Assembly (NCBI GenBank): GCA_039028895.1
Contig: JBCCHF010000008.1
Coordinates: 1 to 64,000, forward strand
Length of the DNA: 64,000 nt
Direction of reading: 5' to 3'
From: JAHDCJ01 sp039028895
GTDB taxonomy: Bacteria; Bacteroidota; Bacteroidia; Chitinophagales; Saprospiraceae
A model generated the notes under the pieces. The model was not told the origin of the DNA. It was given only the letters and a program-made list of their open reading frames with translations, and did no database searches. Positions within the stretch are counted from its first letter, which is position 1. The number at the start of each line of letters is the position of its first letter. A program made the position numbers and the translations under genes. Shown piece by piece: positions 25,601-34,000 of the stretch.

Positions 25601-27875
25601 CATTCACCAATGGAACATTGGCGATTGCAGCAGCTATTCCTGCATTATCATCACAAGAAAGACTTACATCCAGAGATCCGTCTGGAGTTGTAAAAATTGG
25701 AGGAATTGAGTCATTTACCGAAATGGTTAGTATATAATCAGGAAAACCTGGTGCGATACCTGTTGAATTTCCGGAACCATCCTCTGCCCTGTACACTATT
25801 GTACGTGTAAATGAACAGGGTATTTCTGGGGTTGCAGATGTATCATCAGAGATTATTGTAATCATAGGGTTAAAACACAGTGCTGCATTGTCTGAAGCTG
25901 ATAACAATGTGTTTGAAACCTGTGTAACATAACCGGAAACATCTTCTGCGCAAGCAAAATCCATATCGAGAGCACCCATTGTAACATCCCATTGTGGAGG
26001 CACCTGGTCTACCAACTCTATTGAGGAAGAACAAATATTAAAGTTACCTGTACAATCCTCTACCCTTAGAAAATAATTTATTACGCCTTGTCCTAGGTCA
26101 TTGCAATCGAATTGGGTTCCAAACCCGCTTGGGTCCACAAGTGATAAAACGATATCTGAGCAATTATCTACACTGCCAGCATCAAGCATTTCTGGCAACA
26201 GTTCAGCCGAGCCTTGCGAATTCAACCCTATTGTTATTGGGCCAGGCAAGCAAACTGCTGATGGCGAAACTCCGTCATTAACGTTAACTGTTGTTTCACA
26301 AACTTCGGTTGAGGTATTTCCACTTTCGTCTGTGACCATCCATGTAACTGTTGTTGAACAGTTAGGGAAATTTTCTGTCAAACTCAATCCATCACTTCGT
26401 ACACCTTCTATCGAAATCGTTCCAGGGCAATTTTCTGAAATTTGAAAACCAGGATAAAACACAAAATTGGAAATCGTTCCGACAGAAGGGTTATTACATT
26501 CATCAAGAGACGTTGCCAAAAATGAAAACATATCCCCGGCATCCAGTGGTACACTGAAACTTCCTGACTGTGCATTGGGTCCTGTATTTTGAGTTAACTG
26601 GAAAAAAGAACCATTTATCGCAAATCCGAACGGGTCAAACAATGGGCTGGAATCGAAAGTCTCGTAGCTCCAGTTGAATACGACCAGCCCGCCAACAGGT
26701 AAAGTAGTAGTCAGGAAAGCTGTATGGAAAAAAGGAGGGGGGCATGAATTACCATTATCGTTAGAAGCTGTTAAGCTTACTGAAGTATTGCCACTGAAAG
26801 AAAAATTAGTTGAAATTGACCCCGACGGATTCCAGTTCCAGTTAGAAGGATCAAATTGACCAGTAAAGTCAGTTTGCACAAAACTATGGTTTTGGAAACA
26901 GTCTCCCGGAGATGCAATCAGGTTAACTTCATCAGGACAAGCCTCCAAAACTGGAGGAATGGTATCTACGACACTTACAGCCAGTTCGCACGAAACCTGA
27001 GGAGTGCTGCCATCATTTGCTGTAATCGTTATCGAATAGGTTCCCGGGGTCAGTTCTGTTCCAATTGCGGGAGATTGCGTTAACACAAGATTTGCTGGGC
27101 AATTATCACTTACGGTTACTGCTCCTGTGAGGTCAGTCAGGTCTGCCTCACAAAATTCATCAGCAAAAATTACCATATCTGTTGGGCAATCGAGGATTGG
27201 TTGCGCAAGGTCTGAGTTAGCTTCTCCTGGTGTAATACATTGGAATGTAAAATCCTGATTGTTCACATCTGTATCTGAGCCATCAGGAGCCCGTGAAAGT
27301 CCATATTGTTCAACTCCAGGATTATCCTCAAGTCCTACTCCCGAAAATTCAGCTACCCCGGTGACTGAACCTTCATAACTGATGGCATCTTCAATTATTC
27401 CCGTATTGGTATTTAAAAGTATTACCCCATCCGGACTGCCGTCTTGAATCCATTCCTGGTTGGGGGAAATGAGCAAATCACAATTAGGGACATTCGCTGC
27501 GTTTCCGCAAAGGACATAATAGTCATTTGCATTTAAGACTGTGGTTAATGGGTAAGTCTGATAATTGCTTCCTGATGCACCATCAACGAGTATTATGGAA
27601 TAAACTGAGAGGTCAACAGGAGATGCTGAAATATTTTTTATTTCAATAAATTCAGCATTATCTGTCCCGACCTGGTCATAGTCTATTTCATTTATAACCA
27701 ATAAACCATCGCCCGAATTCATTTTCAGCAAGTGAGCAGCATGGGTGGGTTTCTGCGTCTTGGGTTTTGCCTTGATCTTTGTGGTATGATCAAGAGGGGC
27801 GGCAAACTGAGAAAGAATGAGGGTAAACGGAAGAACGATATATATCAATACTCCTCTCATTACCAAAAGGCCCAT
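16680..27875 (-). CDS. Giant HYR-repeat surface protein with lamin-tail domain and dockerin-like C-terminus (3,731 residues)
   Basis: Secreted multi-domain fibre. The hydrophobic signal (MRGVLIYIVLPFTLILSQFA) starts at the second ATG (27860); the ATG at 27875 adds five residues. A lamin-tail domain spans about 58-215 (LLVINEIDYDQVGTDNAEF, EFIEIKNIS). Then come several dozen HYR/Ig-like repeats of 65-85 residues with signatures such as TDESGN, VPVGTTTVxWT and CSFxVTVxDxExP. One insert at about 325-480 is a ~150-residue sandwich (FNWSYETFDSSPLFDPFGF). Residues about 2675-3495 are ten tandem repeats with DACG, FxCxDVG and NGNxSTC cysteine motifs. The C-terminal 230 residues hold MVDWIMLIVRDGDDP, HHRGHLPV and a dockerin-like loop DVNMDGQVDANDVNLLF. 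There is no T9SS sorting domain. It is paralogous to the 5,419-residue giant. Confidence 0.88.
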   Translation of the reverse strand: MGLLVMRGVLIYIVLPFTLILSQFAAPLDHTTKIKAKPKTQKPTHAAHLLKMNSGDGLLVINEIDYDQVGTDNAEFIEIKNISASPVDLSVYSIILVDGASGSNYQTYPLTTVLNANDYYVLCGNAANVPNCDLLISPNQEWIQDGSPDGVILLNTNTGIIEDAISYEGSVTGVAEFSGVGLEDNPGVEQYGLSRAPDGSDTDVNNQDFTFQCITPGEANSDLAQPILDCPTDMVIFADEFCEADLTDLTGAVTVSDNCPANLVLTQSPAIGTELTPGTYSITITANDGSTPQVSCELAVSVVDTIPPVLEACPDEVNLIASPGDCFQNHSFVQTDFTGQFDPSNWNWNPSGSISTNFSFSGNTSVSLTASNDNGNSCPPPFFHTAFLTTTLPVGGLVVFNWSYETFDSSPLFDPFGFAINGSFFQLTQNTGPNAQSGSFSVPLDAGDMFSFLATSLDECNNPSVGTISNFVFYPGFQISENCPGTISIEGVRSDGLSLTENFPNCSTTVTWMVTDESGNTSTEVCETTVNVNDGVSPSAVCLPGPITIGLNSQGSAELLPEMLDAGSVDNCSDIVLSLVDPSGFGTQFDCNDLGQGVINYFLRVEDCTGNFNICSSSIELVDQVPPQWDVTMGALDMDFACAEDVSGYVTQVSNTLLSASDNAALCFNPMITIISDDTSATPEIPCSFTRTIVYRAEDGSGNSTGIAPGFPDYILTISVNDSIPPIFTTPDGSLDVSLSCDDNAGIAAAIANVPLVNDNCVANGVPTVVQIFDTITDNPTCPNEQTRVLGYQGVDGCGNLSIDTFLVVIETFDNTAPVFTEIPGNLDVVLDCDDSAGLTAALATLPVVQDNCTPIQDIQVNIVSDITTQEPGCPQGFTRIIEYEAVDECGNISTQNYQVTIIVQDNQPPQITANPVSLNVECNGSADPGGGFLNWLNNFGGLTATDNCSVITITMTDQNNVVVPRPLDDPGFNANAYLQNTLQGCSNTGIISMTFVASDECGNSDSRMASYSIQDNDLPQFTVSPADLTVQCDGSNDPGGAFSNWLSTFAGAVASDDCGQVTLTLDPPNPALPGFCGLSGSVTIDVVATDPCGNEVREPATFIIIDTEAPVITVPPADLVVECDGAGNVDDLNNWINSNGGAVATDNCGSIIWIANPGAPILTPGCAATGTVDVEFLAIDICGLMTSAGTASFTIIDTQSPMFVNPAADISVECDGTGFENQITSWLSGNGGAIASDECGTIAWSNDFDPANIIDACGNTGAVAVKFYAADPCSNVDSTLATFTLTDTSEPELMIPADIVASTDAGQCCMTPLPGTVSASVSDNCDPVVISEHSFDLINWFSGLDAADGPDGSGCYPLGTTMVYFRSTDVCLNQSLDSMSVTINDEEIPSLVCPANIVETTLSQLPPGDCSNIISWMTPDPMDNCPGVSMSDPVSDDPDLVFNINPVSGVVISEFGAGVTTISYTATDAVGNNAECSFTVTIIDNETPIILSCPNDIVYTLDGACNPPLGNIPDFSGQVQVLENCGYTVVQDPLPGLTWSSIPGITPAPGETVEVILSVADLSGTAALGGNTPDGSGCSITIAFNDINEPAIVCPSDTTIAVFPDDCMASDLPDFTSEAQVSDNCSQNITVAQVPPAGQFSTMPGDVLTVTLTATDESGAFESCSFSVAVADDTVPELTGCLSSITVEANVGPCAATVNLTPPAALDSCDGVVSVIPERSDGLSLTSPYQVGTTTVTWTAVDLSGNIDSCQTLVTVIDPQPPVALCDISVSAALTPAGVVEVCAESFDSGSFGICGTPVVLEIQITGSLLPPEPCLEFNCGDLLSSPIPITLFVSDGTGNASICLSTLNLQDNIDPVILSCPPSQSSIENEQGQCSSFVNIQPLFAEDNCTPIIEYSIDGGQIWTLGNDASDNYPVGTTTIDWRVRDDDGNELTCQTTVEVLDTELPEFIGFNASGCPGDFIVSTDTGECFATVNYTAPVGEDNCPGAVTSLLSGIGEGGEFLIGNHIEIYEVTDASGNTATCSFSITVEDNEAPNALCQDVQLVLNGTGQVSLMLSQVDNGSFDNCDLAPFLQLDMNSFDCSNLGSNLITLTVTDGAGNTGTCISEVVVTDPEPPTISCQTNPYQSNSSGDNLGDCAYVASNDEFDPASVADNCSFTLTHDYILAAFDSTLNGAIFPVGSTTVTWTISDASGNSASCSETIVIIDDEFPTCDAPIPVTVNISETGLSNCGASVILPPATASDNCAINFLINNSLFADSQGANASGNYPIGTTDIAWATMDVNGNSGSCFSSVTVVDDLLPIITCPADTMVLNDPDFCSALVTDVIASASDNCAVDRIDFEITFADNVTDTGTSTGQPNTAQVDAGTEFPVGISTIVFTAVDIYGNSAICSMNVTVQDGEQPVLTCPDDQVRGTSEDNILSDCRYTVQGMEFDPLGQADNCGVTDMFHDYAFGGTSLQTQIFNPGTTTVIWTVSDMAGNTSTCSFNVTIIDDEDPEIVCANSDVRNTSEDGNTTDCFYEVQGMEFDPVLNEDNCGVEAIQHNYDGGGSTLAGALLPIGDNPIIWTITDEHGNQTTCEVIVTVVDDQLPEISCPQDASRGTADDFLFLYDCFYTVQGNEFDPLLVNDNCPNLEVTHNFPGSPSQNTLAGANLPEGDNLIVWSITDENGNTVTCALTVSVSDNENPIAGCIGLIAFTLNEFGELTIPQSIIDNVISTISFDNCSGPLEATLSQSTFNCSDVGIVPITLTLTDAAGNSGFCSSQIDIQDNTIPECLAQDVTIQLDDSGNVILSPAEVDGGSQDACGLSGMAVTPNVFDCSNLGANPVTLSVTGVNGNINLCQASVTVEDITPPITQCQSLSIDLDETGQASITGEMVDNGSVDVCGIESLELDQFIFGCLDVGINQVVLTVTDFSGNASTCSTNVIVSDPTAPMASCQDFTLVLNEMGQGLLDPLSIDDGSQDACLVSEFLVTPSLFDCSAVGPVNPVVLMVTDSNGNSSTCTANVVVEDQTAPTAICQSVTIELDANGEGTVSAAEVDGGSTDACGIASIVLSQEVFGCDDVGDQEIILTVLDVNNNESTCSATVTIEDNISPVALCQNIVVELDSSGEADVTAGEIDNGSNDNCQIVSMTVTPPAFGCADIGINVVTLNVTDVNGNVSTCESFITIEDNSPPEAVCQDFTLYLNEAGFSTLDPLEVQGVVTDPCGITSVNVSPDFFTCNDVGDNTVVLTVADANGNVSICNSTVTVVDTLGPVVSCLDVTVSVNNGGVVTVTFSDINGGSADPCGLSGFSITDLATGGPTNYTCDEVGTTRDLVLTVTDNNGNTSSCTSNVTIEDNVSPVAVCLPNLVVTLDNNGNGVISAGDLDNGSSDNCTFLQASINQPLFNCADVGTNLVELLVTDASGNQNTCNTSVTVVDGTPPTALCQNIFVSLGPNGSVTVDPSMIDAGSNDECCIDSLSLSQDTFTFPGDYTVDLTVIDCGGNISSCAATVTVSPSITVNFCPDVFIQGSFNPFSLGPNDRMRNTLNLLGLLPLTPPYTGVPWFYNGPEFFPDQASIPDDMVDWIMLIVRDGDDPSIMLGMAAGVLHTDGSVTDVNGDNIAMAVNSTSGYFIELHHRGHLPVVSAEPQFPDQSGTVCYDFTLDMEAAFRNNFLNDDPMSGLFSIEGTFFGAIAGNVQTFDCQIDANDINLLFQSYNAIPYFGNEDVNMDGQVDANDVNLLFGNYNRNCHKPY

Positions 27876-27915
27876 TTGGGCGTACTACAGTACGTTCGCT
27901 TTACTAGAAACGCCC
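27870..27915 (-). promoter_or_regulatory. Leader of the 3,731-residue gene with mutually exclusive stems
   Basis: In the mRNA, GGGCGT (27915-27910) can pair with ACGCCC (27883-27878). The GCCC of that same segment can instead pair with GGGC (27873-27870), which closes a 4-base loop holding the first AUG. A third stem, CGTACT/AGTACG (27894-27889 with 27886-27881), overlaps both. Alternative pairing around a start codon suggests translational control or a DNA operator; neither is proved. Confidence 0.3.
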
Positions 27916-27984
27916 TGGATTGTGACATTTCTGAAAAGGTACAAAATTTAACACTTTTTATTTCACTTAAATTGCTCAAATTAA

Positions 27985-28019
27985 AATGGCATCTGTAGGA
28001 TTTTCCCGCAGATGCCATT
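27985..28019 (-). terminator. Intrinsic terminator of the 421-residue T9SS gene
   Basis: AATGGCATCTG (27985-27995) pairs perfectly with CAGATGCCATT (28009-28019). On the minus strand it is followed by TTTTAATTT, 62 bases after the stop codon. Confidence 0.75.
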
Positions 28020-28080
28020 ACAAGCAAGTTCTCTACTGCCAGGATTTCCTATGGTTTCGATATCCCGGCTCTTAATTAGT

Positions 28081-29346
28081 TTATTCTTTAATTATCTTAG
28101 TTATTGACGAACCGGTTTCAGTTTCTAATTGCACAAAATATATGCCTGTTCCAATTCCTTCCAGGTCTAACTGTTTCTGGATCAAACCTGACTCATTTTC
28201 AAATTCATCAGTCATCATTACACGTCCTAAGGGATCTAGTACTGAAACGGTGATATCTGAACTTTCTTCAAGGTTTAGAAGGATATCTACATTGCCAGAT
28301 GTTGGGTTAGGGGAAACGTTCAAAACTTCAAAGTCTCCTGTACGTTTAATAACGATTATTTCGGAGTATTCGTTTTGTCCCTCTTCATCAATTGTTTTTA
28401 TTCTATAATATCCTACCGGAAGTGGTGCATCATCAATAAAACTATAATCCAGCGTTTCATTTGAGATACCTGCTGCTTCTACTCTTCCAATTTCTCTGAA
28501 AGGTACCTGTGAAGGATCTTCACTTCTCTCAACTACATGCCAAATAGAATGGTCCTCAGTCAGGGTTGTCCATTCAAGCAAATTGTCTCTCTCAACAGCT
28601 TTTCCAGTAAAAGAAGCCATTTCGACAGGTAGGAAATTAAATGGATTATCACAAATTACATCATAGCAATTAATCAATAATGGATTACCGTTGACATCAA
28701 CAAAGCCAAACTGATTATTAACATTCGGTTCGGCAAATAAGCACTCTCCAGGGAACGGCATAAAAAAGCCTGCATTACAGAGATAGTTTGGATCGAATAT
28801 ATTGTTTGGCATTGAATTATCCAGGAAAGTCTGTGTACCATCAAATGTCATGAATACGGTAAGTATTTGTGTAGCAATACCGGGTACGATACACTGTGGT
28901 GGATTCGCTGGTCCTACAACTGAATGGTCGTATTCATATTCAGAAACATATGTGACACCATTAGCATTAAGGTTAATTAGGTTTGGCGGATAATTATCAA
29001 TAATTGTGACAAAATTACCACCAACGGGATCAAACAATAATGAGTTCAAAAAGAAGGTAGCATCTGAAGTGATATTGGCTACAGAAGTCACTAAAGATTC
29101 ATTAATAGCCATACTGAATTCAATGGTTGTCAGCTTTAAATCTGAAGCGGTATTGTTCAACAAATACACGTCAAATTGGGCTGCGGTTGTAAATCCACCA
29201 CCGTTAACCCCCGTCACTAGTGGATCGAGGTAAAGTGTAAACTCAGGATTACCAGTATCGCAACTTGAGCAGTCCTGTGCCCATAGGTCCTGAAGCGGGA
29301 CCAATATTAGTACAAATAGTGTTAGGGTTAAGAAACAGTTTTTCAT
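28081..29346 (-). CDS. T9SS-secreted surface protein, small paralogue 2
   Basis: Signal peptide residues 1-23 (ends LWAQ). The beta-rich N-terminal domain opens CSSCDTGNPEFTLYLDPL (about 26-240) and contains IEFSMAINESLVTS, YEYDHSVVGPANPPQCIV and LTVFMTFDGTQTFLDN. These align in order with the two other small paralogues. An Fn3-like region (MASFTGKAVERDNLLEWTT, WHVVERS) spans about 245-335. A type A sorting domain (VSPNPTSGNVDILLNLEE to GIYFVQLETETGSSITKIIK) ends the protein. Export is therefore by Sec then T9SS, with sugar-linked or free surface retention. The N-terminal half may be a cohesin-like sandwich (inference). It lies between the two giants. Confidence 0.85.
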   Translation of the reverse strand: MKNCFLTLTLFVLILVPLQDLWAQDCSSCDTGNPEFTLYLDPLVTGVNGGGFTTAAQFDVYLLNNTASDLKLTTIEFSMAINESLVTSVANITSDATFFLNSLLFDPVGGNFVTIIDNYPPNLINLNANGVTYVSEYEYDHSVVGPANPPQCIVPGIATQILTVFMTFDGTQTFLDNSMPNNIFDPNYLCNAGFFMPFPGECLFAEPNVNNQFGFVDVNGNPLLINCYDVICDNPFNFLPVEMASFTGKAVERDNLLEWTTLTEDHSIWHVVERSEDPSQVPFREIGRVEAAGISNETLDYSFIDDAPLPVGYYRIKTIDEEGQNEYSEIIVIKRTGDFEVLNVSPNPTSGNVDILLNLEESSDITVSVLDPLGRVMMTDEFENESGLIQKQLDLEGIGTGIYFVQLETETGSSITKIIKE

Positions 29347-29516
29347 TTGAGCTTAATTTAAAGGAGCAGTATATCTAAGACTAGAAAAAGCTGGGTTATA
29401 GTTGCATGACAGCTTTGGGGTGGATCTTTGGGGTAAGATAATGGTCTAAATTACGCAATTAAGTACAACTATTTGCGAAAATGTAGCATGGTAAATCGTC
29501 TGCATTATTAAAACTG

Positions 29517-29561
29517 AAAAAAAAAACGCCTGATGTTATATGCTTTGATACACACCAGGCG
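29517..29561 (-). terminator. Intrinsic terminator of the 430-residue T9SS gene
   Basis: On the minus strand the GC stem CGCCTG/CAGGCG (29527-29532 with 29556-29561), extended with one mismatch, ends in nine or more T residues. It lies in the 338-base gap between two T9SS genes. The rest of that gap holds AT-rich sequence with no exact promoter box on the minus strand. Confidence 0.8.
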
Positions 29562-29684
29562 CCAATTTGAACAGACACAAGCTACTATGATATCATAGTG
29601 CCTTAATCCTTTAGAAAGATGCCAAAATAAAAGCTCGTTTCAATTTTAGCATCAAATATTCCGTGTTGCAATTGTTATTCGGTT

Positions 29685-30959
29685 TTAAGGCCTACTTTTT
29701 ACAACTTCTTTTGATTTGGTTTCAACACCATCTGTGATACGGAGGATATAAATGCCATCTGAATATTGGCTAATATCAAACTCACGTTTCATGATGCCTT
29801 CTGATTCTGCGAAAGTTTCAGTTTGAAGAACTCTGCCAAGAACGTCAACGATCTCTACTGTAATGTCAGCGTCACTGTCTAAAGAGTACTTCACTTCAAA
29901 TTCGCCCAAAGTTGGATTTGGGTAAACGCTAAGCAAATCGAAATCGCTATCACGCTTAAGAACGACAATTTCTGAATATTGAATATTTCCATCTTTGCCA
30001 CTTGTTCTTAGGCGGTAATAAGCCAGACTTGGTGGAGCGTCATCATTTAGAAGGTAGTTCGTTACATCATCAGTGTTGCCTCCTGCTGGAACTTTCCCAA
30101 TCTCAACGAAAGGTTCAGTTTCCAGGTTAGTAGTACGCTCAACAGCATGCCATGCTGTATTTACCTCTACTTCTGTGCGCCAGGCTAGTCTGTTAACCTC
30201 ATCACGAATTTCACCGGTGAATACGGTCAAACCACCAAGACCACCGTTAGGTGAACCGGTAACAACTTTGTAACAATTGTTTAGAAGTTGTTTGCCGCCA
30301 GCAACAAATCCAAATTGGTTGTTGATGTTAGGATCGTTATCCAGGCATTCTCCAGGATAGCCAACAAGGTATTTGGAAGAGCCAAGGTACATCGAGCTTG
30401 CAGGATTGGTATCAACAAATTGCTGAGATCCGTCAAACGTCAGATAAACAGTAAGGATATGTTCTGTAGCTCCTGCAGCAATTACATGAGTTGGGAACTG
30501 ATCTCCATTAACTGTTTCATCATACTCATAATGATGCGTGTAGGAATGGCCATTAATAGTTTTAGCCATTGCTACAGGCGGGTTATCAATAATGGTAACT
30601 GAACTGAAGTTAGGTGTGAATACAATCTGCTGCTCATTAGGAAAATGTACAGCATCTGTAGTCACATCTATCAGAGAAGTTAGTTGTGCATCATTAATAC
30701 CCATGCTGAATTCGATGGTAGCCATCTCAACAGCACTGGAAGAATTATTGAACAGGTGCACATCGATTTGTGCTTCTGTCGTTCCAAATCCATTAGGACC
30801 ATTAGTTGGCGGAGCAACTTTTGGTTCGAGGAAAAGTGTAAAACTAGGCGTTTCATCGTCGCATGAATTGCAATCAAGTAAAGTGCCTTGGGCATTTAAG
30901 TGCATAAATCCTGTAACAACAAACGCGAAAACAGCTATGCTGGTTATTATATGTCTCAT
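29685..30959 (-). CDS. T9SS-secreted surface protein, small paralogue 3
   Basis: The ATG at 30959 yields a clean signal peptide (MRHIITSIAVFAFVVTG, cleavage after LNAQ); the frame extends to a TTG at 30977. The N-terminal domain opens CNSCDDETPSFTLFLEPKV and has IEFSMGINDAQLTS, YEYDETVNGDQFP, LTVYLTFDGSQQFVD and PGECLDNDPNINNQFGFV, all matching the two other small paralogues. An Fn3-like part (NRLAWRTEVEVNTAWHAVERT) and a type A sorting domain (VYPNPTLGEFEVKYSLDS to GIYILRITDGVETKSKEVVK) complete it. It directly follows the 5,419-residue giant but is separated by a strong terminator. Confidence 0.85.
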   Translation of the reverse strand: MRHIITSIAVFAFVVTGFMHLNAQGTLLDCNSCDDETPSFTLFLEPKVAPPTNGPNGFGTTEAQIDVHLFNNSSSAVEMATIEFSMGINDAQLTSLIDVTTDAVHFPNEQQIVFTPNFSSVTIIDNPPVAMAKTINGHSYTHHYEYDETVNGDQFPTHVIAAGATEHILTVYLTFDGSQQFVDTNPASSMYLGSSKYLVGYPGECLDNDPNINNQFGFVAGGKQLLNNCYKVVTGSPNGGLGGLTVFTGEIRDEVNRLAWRTEVEVNTAWHAVERTTNLETEPFVEIGKVPAGGNTDDVTNYLLNDDAPPSLAYYRLRTSGKDGNIQYSEIVVLKRDSDFDLLSVYPNPTLGEFEVKYSLDSDADITVEIVDVLGRVLQTETFAESEGIMKREFDISQYSDGIYILRITDGVETKSKEVVKSRP

Positions 30960-30987
30960 TATCGAAAGATTTTTCAATTGAAAGTGT

Positions 30988-31033
30988 AAAAAAAGAAGGT
31001 AAAGCGGGAGGGTAATTCCTCCCGCTTGCCTTC
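30988..31033 (-). terminator. Intrinsic terminator of the 5,419-residue giant gene
   Basis: AGCGGGAGG (31003-31011) pairs with CCTCCCGCT (31018-31026), extended by GAAGG/CCTTC. On the minus strand a run of seven T follows. It starts ten bases after the giant's stop codon, so transcription of the giant normally ends here. Confidence 0.92.
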
Positions 31034-31042
31034 ATTTTTCTA

Positions 31043-34000
31043 TTAATACGGCGTATGCGCGTTTGAGTTGTAGTTACCGAACAACAAGTTAATGTCGTTC
31101 GCATCAACTGCTCCGTCCATGTTCACATCAGAATCAGAGTAGAGTCCGAACATGAGGTAATCAGAAAGGAGGAAGTTGATATCGTTCGCATCGATCTGCT
31201 GATCGAGTGACTGTGCGTTACCAGAGATTAAACCGTACTGGAGTCCGAAGAGACCAGGTAGTTCAACCTGTGGATCATCATTAAGTACTATATCGCGGAA
31301 TGCTTGCTCCATATCCGTTGTAAAGTCCCAACAGATGTTACCACTTGGATCTGGCTGCAGTGCTAGAGCCGATGTGATCGGTAAGTGATTTCTGTGAACC
31401 ATTTCAACGAAGTAACCTGAAGCTGAGCTTACCGTTAGTGCTACGATGCCACCGTTAACATCAGTTACGGATCCGTCTGAACGGATTACAACTGCAGCAC
31501 GTCCTAGTACGATATTTGGATCAGCACCATCGCGGACTACTAAGAGACCCCAATCAACCATGTCACCTGGTACGGCTGCTAATGTCTCACCACCTGCGTA
31601 GAACCAAGGAGCACCGTTATAAGGCTGGCTCAATGGAATCAGACCGTTATTGGCAAGGTTAGTTACCATGAAGTCTGGTGCACCAGCGCCACCACCGAAT
31701 GGGTTAAACGCTGACTGTAGCAGGATAGTTGGGCAGAAGCTTACTGTTGTAGGCGGATTAACCGTTACAGTAGCAAGACATGTTGCGTTGTTTCCTGAGC
31801 AATCTTCAACAGTCAACACCACTGGGAATTGACCCACTGCTGTGAATGTTGTTTGTGATAGTGATAGTGTATTCAAGCAGCACTCATCTGAGCTTCCTGC
31901 GTCAACATCAGAAGGATCGATAGTTACTGAACCACTAGGTCCGAGTGTAACTGTGATATCCTGACACAATGCAGTTGGTGGAGTACCATCTTGTACATCT
32001 ACGTCTGCTGAACATGTATTCTGGTTACCAGAAGCATCAGTTACAGTAAGAACTACAACGTTGATTCCGATATCAGTGCAATCGAACAATGCATTTACAC
32101 CTGGATTCTCAAGATCCTTAGAGATCTGAATGTTCGCAAGCGTACAGTTGTCAGATGAACCGTTGTTAACGTTAGCAGCAGTCAGTACACCGTTTCCAGT
32201 GTTGTCAAGAACAAGTACGATGTCCTGAACACAAACTGCAACTGGGTTAACTTCATCAACGATAGATACGTCGGAGATACAAGTTCCTACATTACCGTTA
32301 ACATCAGTTACAGTAACAAGTACCTGTACAGTAGTTCCAACATCTGAGCAGTCGTAAGTTGCTGGTCCGCCAGTAGCTAGATCAGTCAATTCGATATTAT
32401 CGATTCCACAAGGATCGTTTGATCCTGCGTTAACGTCGCTAGGTAGAACAGTTACTGAACCTCCGCTTGATACTGAGATTGTAGCATCAGAGCAAAGAGC
32501 TTCAGGATCAATGCTGTCTTCTACAGTTACTACTGCAGTACAGGTTGCAACATTACCGTTAACATCCACTACTGTGAGTGTTACGTTGTTGTCGCCAACT
32601 TCATTACATGTGAAGAAGTCAGGTGAAGCGCTAATTGTGGAAATGCCACAGGCGTCAGAGCTTCCACCGTCAACATCAGCAGCCGTGATATTGGCGAATC
32701 CTGCGATATTCAATTGTACTGTAATATCCTGGCAAACTGCATCTGGTGCTACGTTATCCTCAACTGTTACGTTTGAAGTACACTGTGATGAGTTACCATT
32801 AACGTCAGTTACTGTTAACTGAACTGTGTTAGCTTGTCCTACATCAGAGCAGCCAAATAGTACTGATGGTCCGCCGTTAACCTCTAGTGAGGCAATTCCG
32901 CAGTTATCAGTGCTACCACCGTCTACATCTGATCCAGTAACAACGCCTTCACCGTTAACATCAAGCTCAACTGTGATGTCCTGGCAAACTGCATCTGGTG
33001 CCATGTTATCAGTTACGATAACGAAAGCAGTACAGGAAGCAGAGTTACCATTAACGTCAACAGCTGTCAGGGTTACTGACTGTGTTCCTACGTCGCTACA
33101 ATCGAAGTCCATAACGTCGACTGAAAGATCAGCGATACCACAAGCATCGGTTGATCCGCCGTCTACGTCAGCAGGTGTAATGCTGGCCATTCCGTTCGCG
33201 TCAAGCGGCAGGATGATGTTAGTACACACCATATCTGGAGCAACATTATCTTCAACAGTTACAGTTGATGTACATGTTGATGAATTACCATTTGCATCAG
33301 TAACAGTTACGGTTACAGTTACATCTCCAACATCGTCACAATCAACAGTTGCAGGATCAGCTGAGAAGCTGAGTGGTCCGCAAGCGTCGGTTGAAGCAGT
33401 TGCAAGAGCAGCAGCATCAATTGTGTGATCTCCGTTGGCATCTAGCTGTACAGTGTTGTCGTTACAAACTGCAACTGGAGCGATATTGTCTTCAACAGTT
33501 ACTGTAGAAGTACAGATCTGGTTGTTGCCATTAACATCAGTTACGATAAGTACAACAACATTGTCTCCTACATTGCTACAGTTGAATGATGAAGGTGCAG
33601 CGCTCAATGAAGCGATACCGCATTCATCAGTTGAACCACCATCAATATCCATTCCGTCAATAATCGCTGAACCGTTATCATCAAGTTCAATTGTGATATT
33701 CATACAAACTGCCATTGGAGGAGTAACATCTTCAACAGTTACAGTAGCTGTACAAGTTGAAACATTACCATTAACATCGGTAGCAGTCAAGGTAACAGTG
33801 TTGTCACCTACCTCAGCACATGTGAATGCATCTGGGCTAACTGCTAAGTTGTCAATTCCACAAGCATCATTCGTACCTGCATCAACGTCAGCCGCAGCGA
33901 TAGTCGCGTTACCTGTTCCGTCAAGCTGGATTGTGATATCCTGTGTCAAACACTCAGGAGCTGTATTATCCTGGATGTTAATGATTGTAGTACAAGTTGA

